Below are positions 62,386-64,000 of a stretch of 64,000 nt of DNA, in pieces. The position numbers and the translations under genes are program-made. Below the pieces are notes generated by a model that saw only the letters and a program-made list of their open reading frames with translations, ran no database searches and was not told where the DNA came from. Position 1 is the first letter of the stretch. Every line of letters starts with the position of its first letter. The DNA comes from Larimichthys crocea. Its lineage: Eukaryota; Chordata; Actinopteri; Sciaenidae. The DNA is taken from assembly GCF_000972845.2 (NCBI RefSeq), contig NC_040016.1:12730701-12794700 (forward strand), written 5' to 3'.

Positions 62386-62461
62386 ATAAGAGTGGTCGGA
62401 TCTCTTCTAATGTCTGCCCGTGTGTTAACCGTGTTTCCTTTACATGGATATGATCAGTTTC

Positions 62462-62465
62462 TATT

Positions 62466-62486
<21 letters not shown>
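62462..62486. repeat. ATT trinucleotide repeat (short)
   Basis: About eight ATT units, a smaller version of the one 100 bp upstream. Confidence 0.9.
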
Positions 62487-62498
<12 letters not shown>

Positions 62499-62499
62499 A

Positions 62500-63200
62500 A
62501 ATGTGCTGCATGCAGTTTGCCATCTGCTCGTGCACACGGAGATGCGTCCGTGCAGGTTGGTGCGTGCAGACCTTAGCCTCCTCGTTAGCCTCCACGCTTA
62601 GCATGCAACACACACACACATATACACACACACAAGTCTGACAACTCGATGAACTGGTTATTCTGGACCCGGGACGACGTATGAAAGATACATTTAAAAA
62701 ACCCTCCGATAGATGGGACACAGCAGCTGTATTTTGGGTTGTTATCCAACACCTAACGCTCTAATTTAGCCTGCAGTTGTATAAGGAAGCTGGCTCGTAG
62801 CTTAGCCTAACCTGCTAGGCCCATCATCAAGTCGAGAGGCGATGGATGGCTTTCATGCTCTGGGAACTCAAAGGAAGGTCACATCCTCGACACCGACAGG
62901 ACCCGGAGGAGGAAAGAAAAAAAGCTGCGGAAAAAGTTGCTCACACGCTCGTTTTAAAACAGCAAACCTGCGCGTCTGAGGCCAAAACGCGTCGGCTGCT
63001 CGGTGCTTACATGGAGCTAAAATGTTGAGTTTGAGCTCGGGTGTGAAAGTAGAGAAAAGCTACACACACACATAAGCACGCACACACACACACACACACA
63101 CACGCCAGCACTAGCCTTCCTTCATTTGCAGCTAGCTAGCTTCGCCCAGTTACAACTTCGACTTGCAGGAGACATCGACCCGTTTGATTTAGCTCCTCGT
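62500..63200 (-). promoter_or_regulatory. CpG-rich candidate internal PRDM2 promoter
   Basis: CpG density is clearly raised compared with the rest of the window; by my count about 15 CpGs lie in 62841-63060. The segment lies within the intron just downstream (minus strand) of the last PR-domain exon. Mammalian PRDM2 makes a PR-less RIZ2 isoform from an internal promoter, so position and base composition fit such a promoter. No TATA box or first exon was identified. A plus-strand open frame (62846-63028) lies here but has no recognisable motif. Confidence 0.35.
63061..63104. repeat. CA/AC microsatellite
   Basis: An imperfect CA run with CG interruptions. Confidence 0.85.
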
Positions 63201-63299
63201 CGGAGATTAAAGCAGCCCTGCCTCTGAGCAGAAGTGTCATTTTGTTTGTAAAGTTAAAAAAAAGGAAAAAGAAAAAGAAAGAGAGGGGGGGGGCCTCAC

Positions 63300-63426
63300 C
63301 TCGTTTCGCCCTGGGTGAATTTTTCCTGTTCAGACTGCTGGCTCTTTCTTCCTCCAGTGCAGCTGTTATCTCAGGGTTGTCTTCCACAGTGTACCACACC
63401 AGCAGCTCCTCTCCAGGCCCGATAGG
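63300..63426 (-). CDS. prdm2: PRDM2 last PR-domain exon
   Basis: A 127-nt exon with acceptor CATTGTTGCAG before 63426 and donor CGAG|GTGAGG after 63300. It starts in phase 0 and ends with one base of a codon, which fits the linker exon. It encodes PIGPGEELLVWYTVEDNPEI, then TAALEEERASS, a basic RKNSPRAKR tail. The GEELLVWY segment is the conserved end of the PR (SET-related) domain, where the last core strands and part of the catalytic fold lie; the rest of the domain is encoded by exons beyond the right edge. Open frame further upstream in this strand is intron. Confidence 0.93.
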
Positions 63427-63482
63427 CTGCAACAATGAGAGATGAGGTCGGCAACCAATCACAGCCCGGCTTGCTGAGAGGC

Positions 63483-63554
<72 letters not shown>

Positions 63555-64000
63555 GGGGGTAGGTGGGTGGATATTTGGGCCACTGTGCATCTTATCTGTC
63601 TGACTGAAGGGGGGTGGTATTTGACAGTGTTTTCACCACAGTCTGCAGCCTTATTGTCTGATACTTTTTAGGTTTGCATGAACTTTAATAGGTGCAACAC
63701 AACTCGGTTAATCATTTCAAGCTGATGCATGCATGTATGCTCTATTAAATAAAATAAAAAAAAAGGTCCAGTGTGTATTTTATTGGCAGATTGTTTAAAT
63801 ATAAGTATATTTACTGTTTTATTATTATATACTGTTATTAACAATAACATTACCATCATATCAGCAGTATTATTACTATCGTCTTGCCACCTGCACCCTA
63901 TCTATCTATTTATCTTGTGTTTTTTTAAGTGTCCTTCTCCAATTCTGTGTTTTATTTTTATTTTTTCCTCCCTCAGTATTTTATGCTATTGTATTCAAAT
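63427..64000 (-). other. PRDM2 upstream intron (partial)
   Basis: Non-coding sequence leading off the window, dominated by a long TG run at 63487-63552 and AT-rich sequence beyond 63740. Confidence 0.8.
63487..63552. repeat. Long TG (CA on minus) microsatellite near a PRDM2 splice acceptor
   Basis: 33 uninterrupted TG units, ending about 60 bp upstream (minus strand) of the 63426 acceptor. Confidence 0.98.

Larger units (their letters stand above)
59958..63299 (-). other. PRDM2 intron after the PR-domain exon
   Basis: A 3.3-kb intron with CA, TTA and CA/AC microsatellites (61333, 62343, 62462, 63061) and a CpG-rich part (62500-63200). Otherwise nothing recognised. Confidence 0.8.

Noticed and set aside
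62846..63028. 60-codon plus-strand open frame within the CpG-rich region, considered as a divergent gene.
   Set aside because: No motif, no splice evidence, and the region is already explained as a possible internal promoter.

Overview
The window is vertebrate nuclear DNA, almost certainly from a ray-finned (teleost) fish. It is AT-rich and intron-rich, with spliced coding exons, many microsatellites and fish-type interspersed repeats: Tc1-like and hAT-like DNA transposons, tRNA-derived SINEs and a solo LTR. No prokaryotic features were seen.

The best-supported gene is PRDM2 (RIZ) on the minus strand. The last PR-domain exon lies at 63300-63426, a short linker exon at 59853-59957, and the giant zinc-finger exon at 55203-59695. 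All three join in phase with GT/AG splice sites. A probable terminal exon with a poly(A) signal lies near 54438-54666. The upstream PR-domain exons are beyond the right edge. A CpG-rich stretch at about 62500-63200, inside the intron after the PR-domain exon, is where an internal promoter for the PR-less (RIZ2-type) isoform could lie.

Downstream on the same strand, two small phase-compatible exons (47639-47734 and 26958-27115) encode the start of another protein. PRDM2 is followed in tandem by KAZN (kazrin) in vertebrates, so I call these the 5' exons of a kazrin gene. This rests on synteny and general character, not on an alignment. The rest of the left half is then kazrin intron.

The most unusual region is 8.8-16.4 kb, inside the predicted kazrin intron. 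It is a degraded tandem array with a unit of about 1.4-1.5 kb. Three units carry a complete tRNA-Thr(UGU) gene on the minus strand, and a fourth tRNA position falls at a 10-N assembly gap. Units also carry copies of a short minus-strand ORF with a signal-peptide-like start that I do not recognise. The array has been invaded by a foldback element built from TATCACGAAATAACGTGA-like modules, a CpG-rich inverted-repeat element and a solo LTR with a perfect 5-bp target duplication.

Elsewhere there are a hAT remnant with an 8-bp target duplication (380-1823), two Tc1/mariner transposase fossils, several SINEs, and long stretches where I see nothing beyond unannotated intron. I found no evidence of a new multi-gene system. 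The tRNA/small-ORF array is the part most worth a second look.
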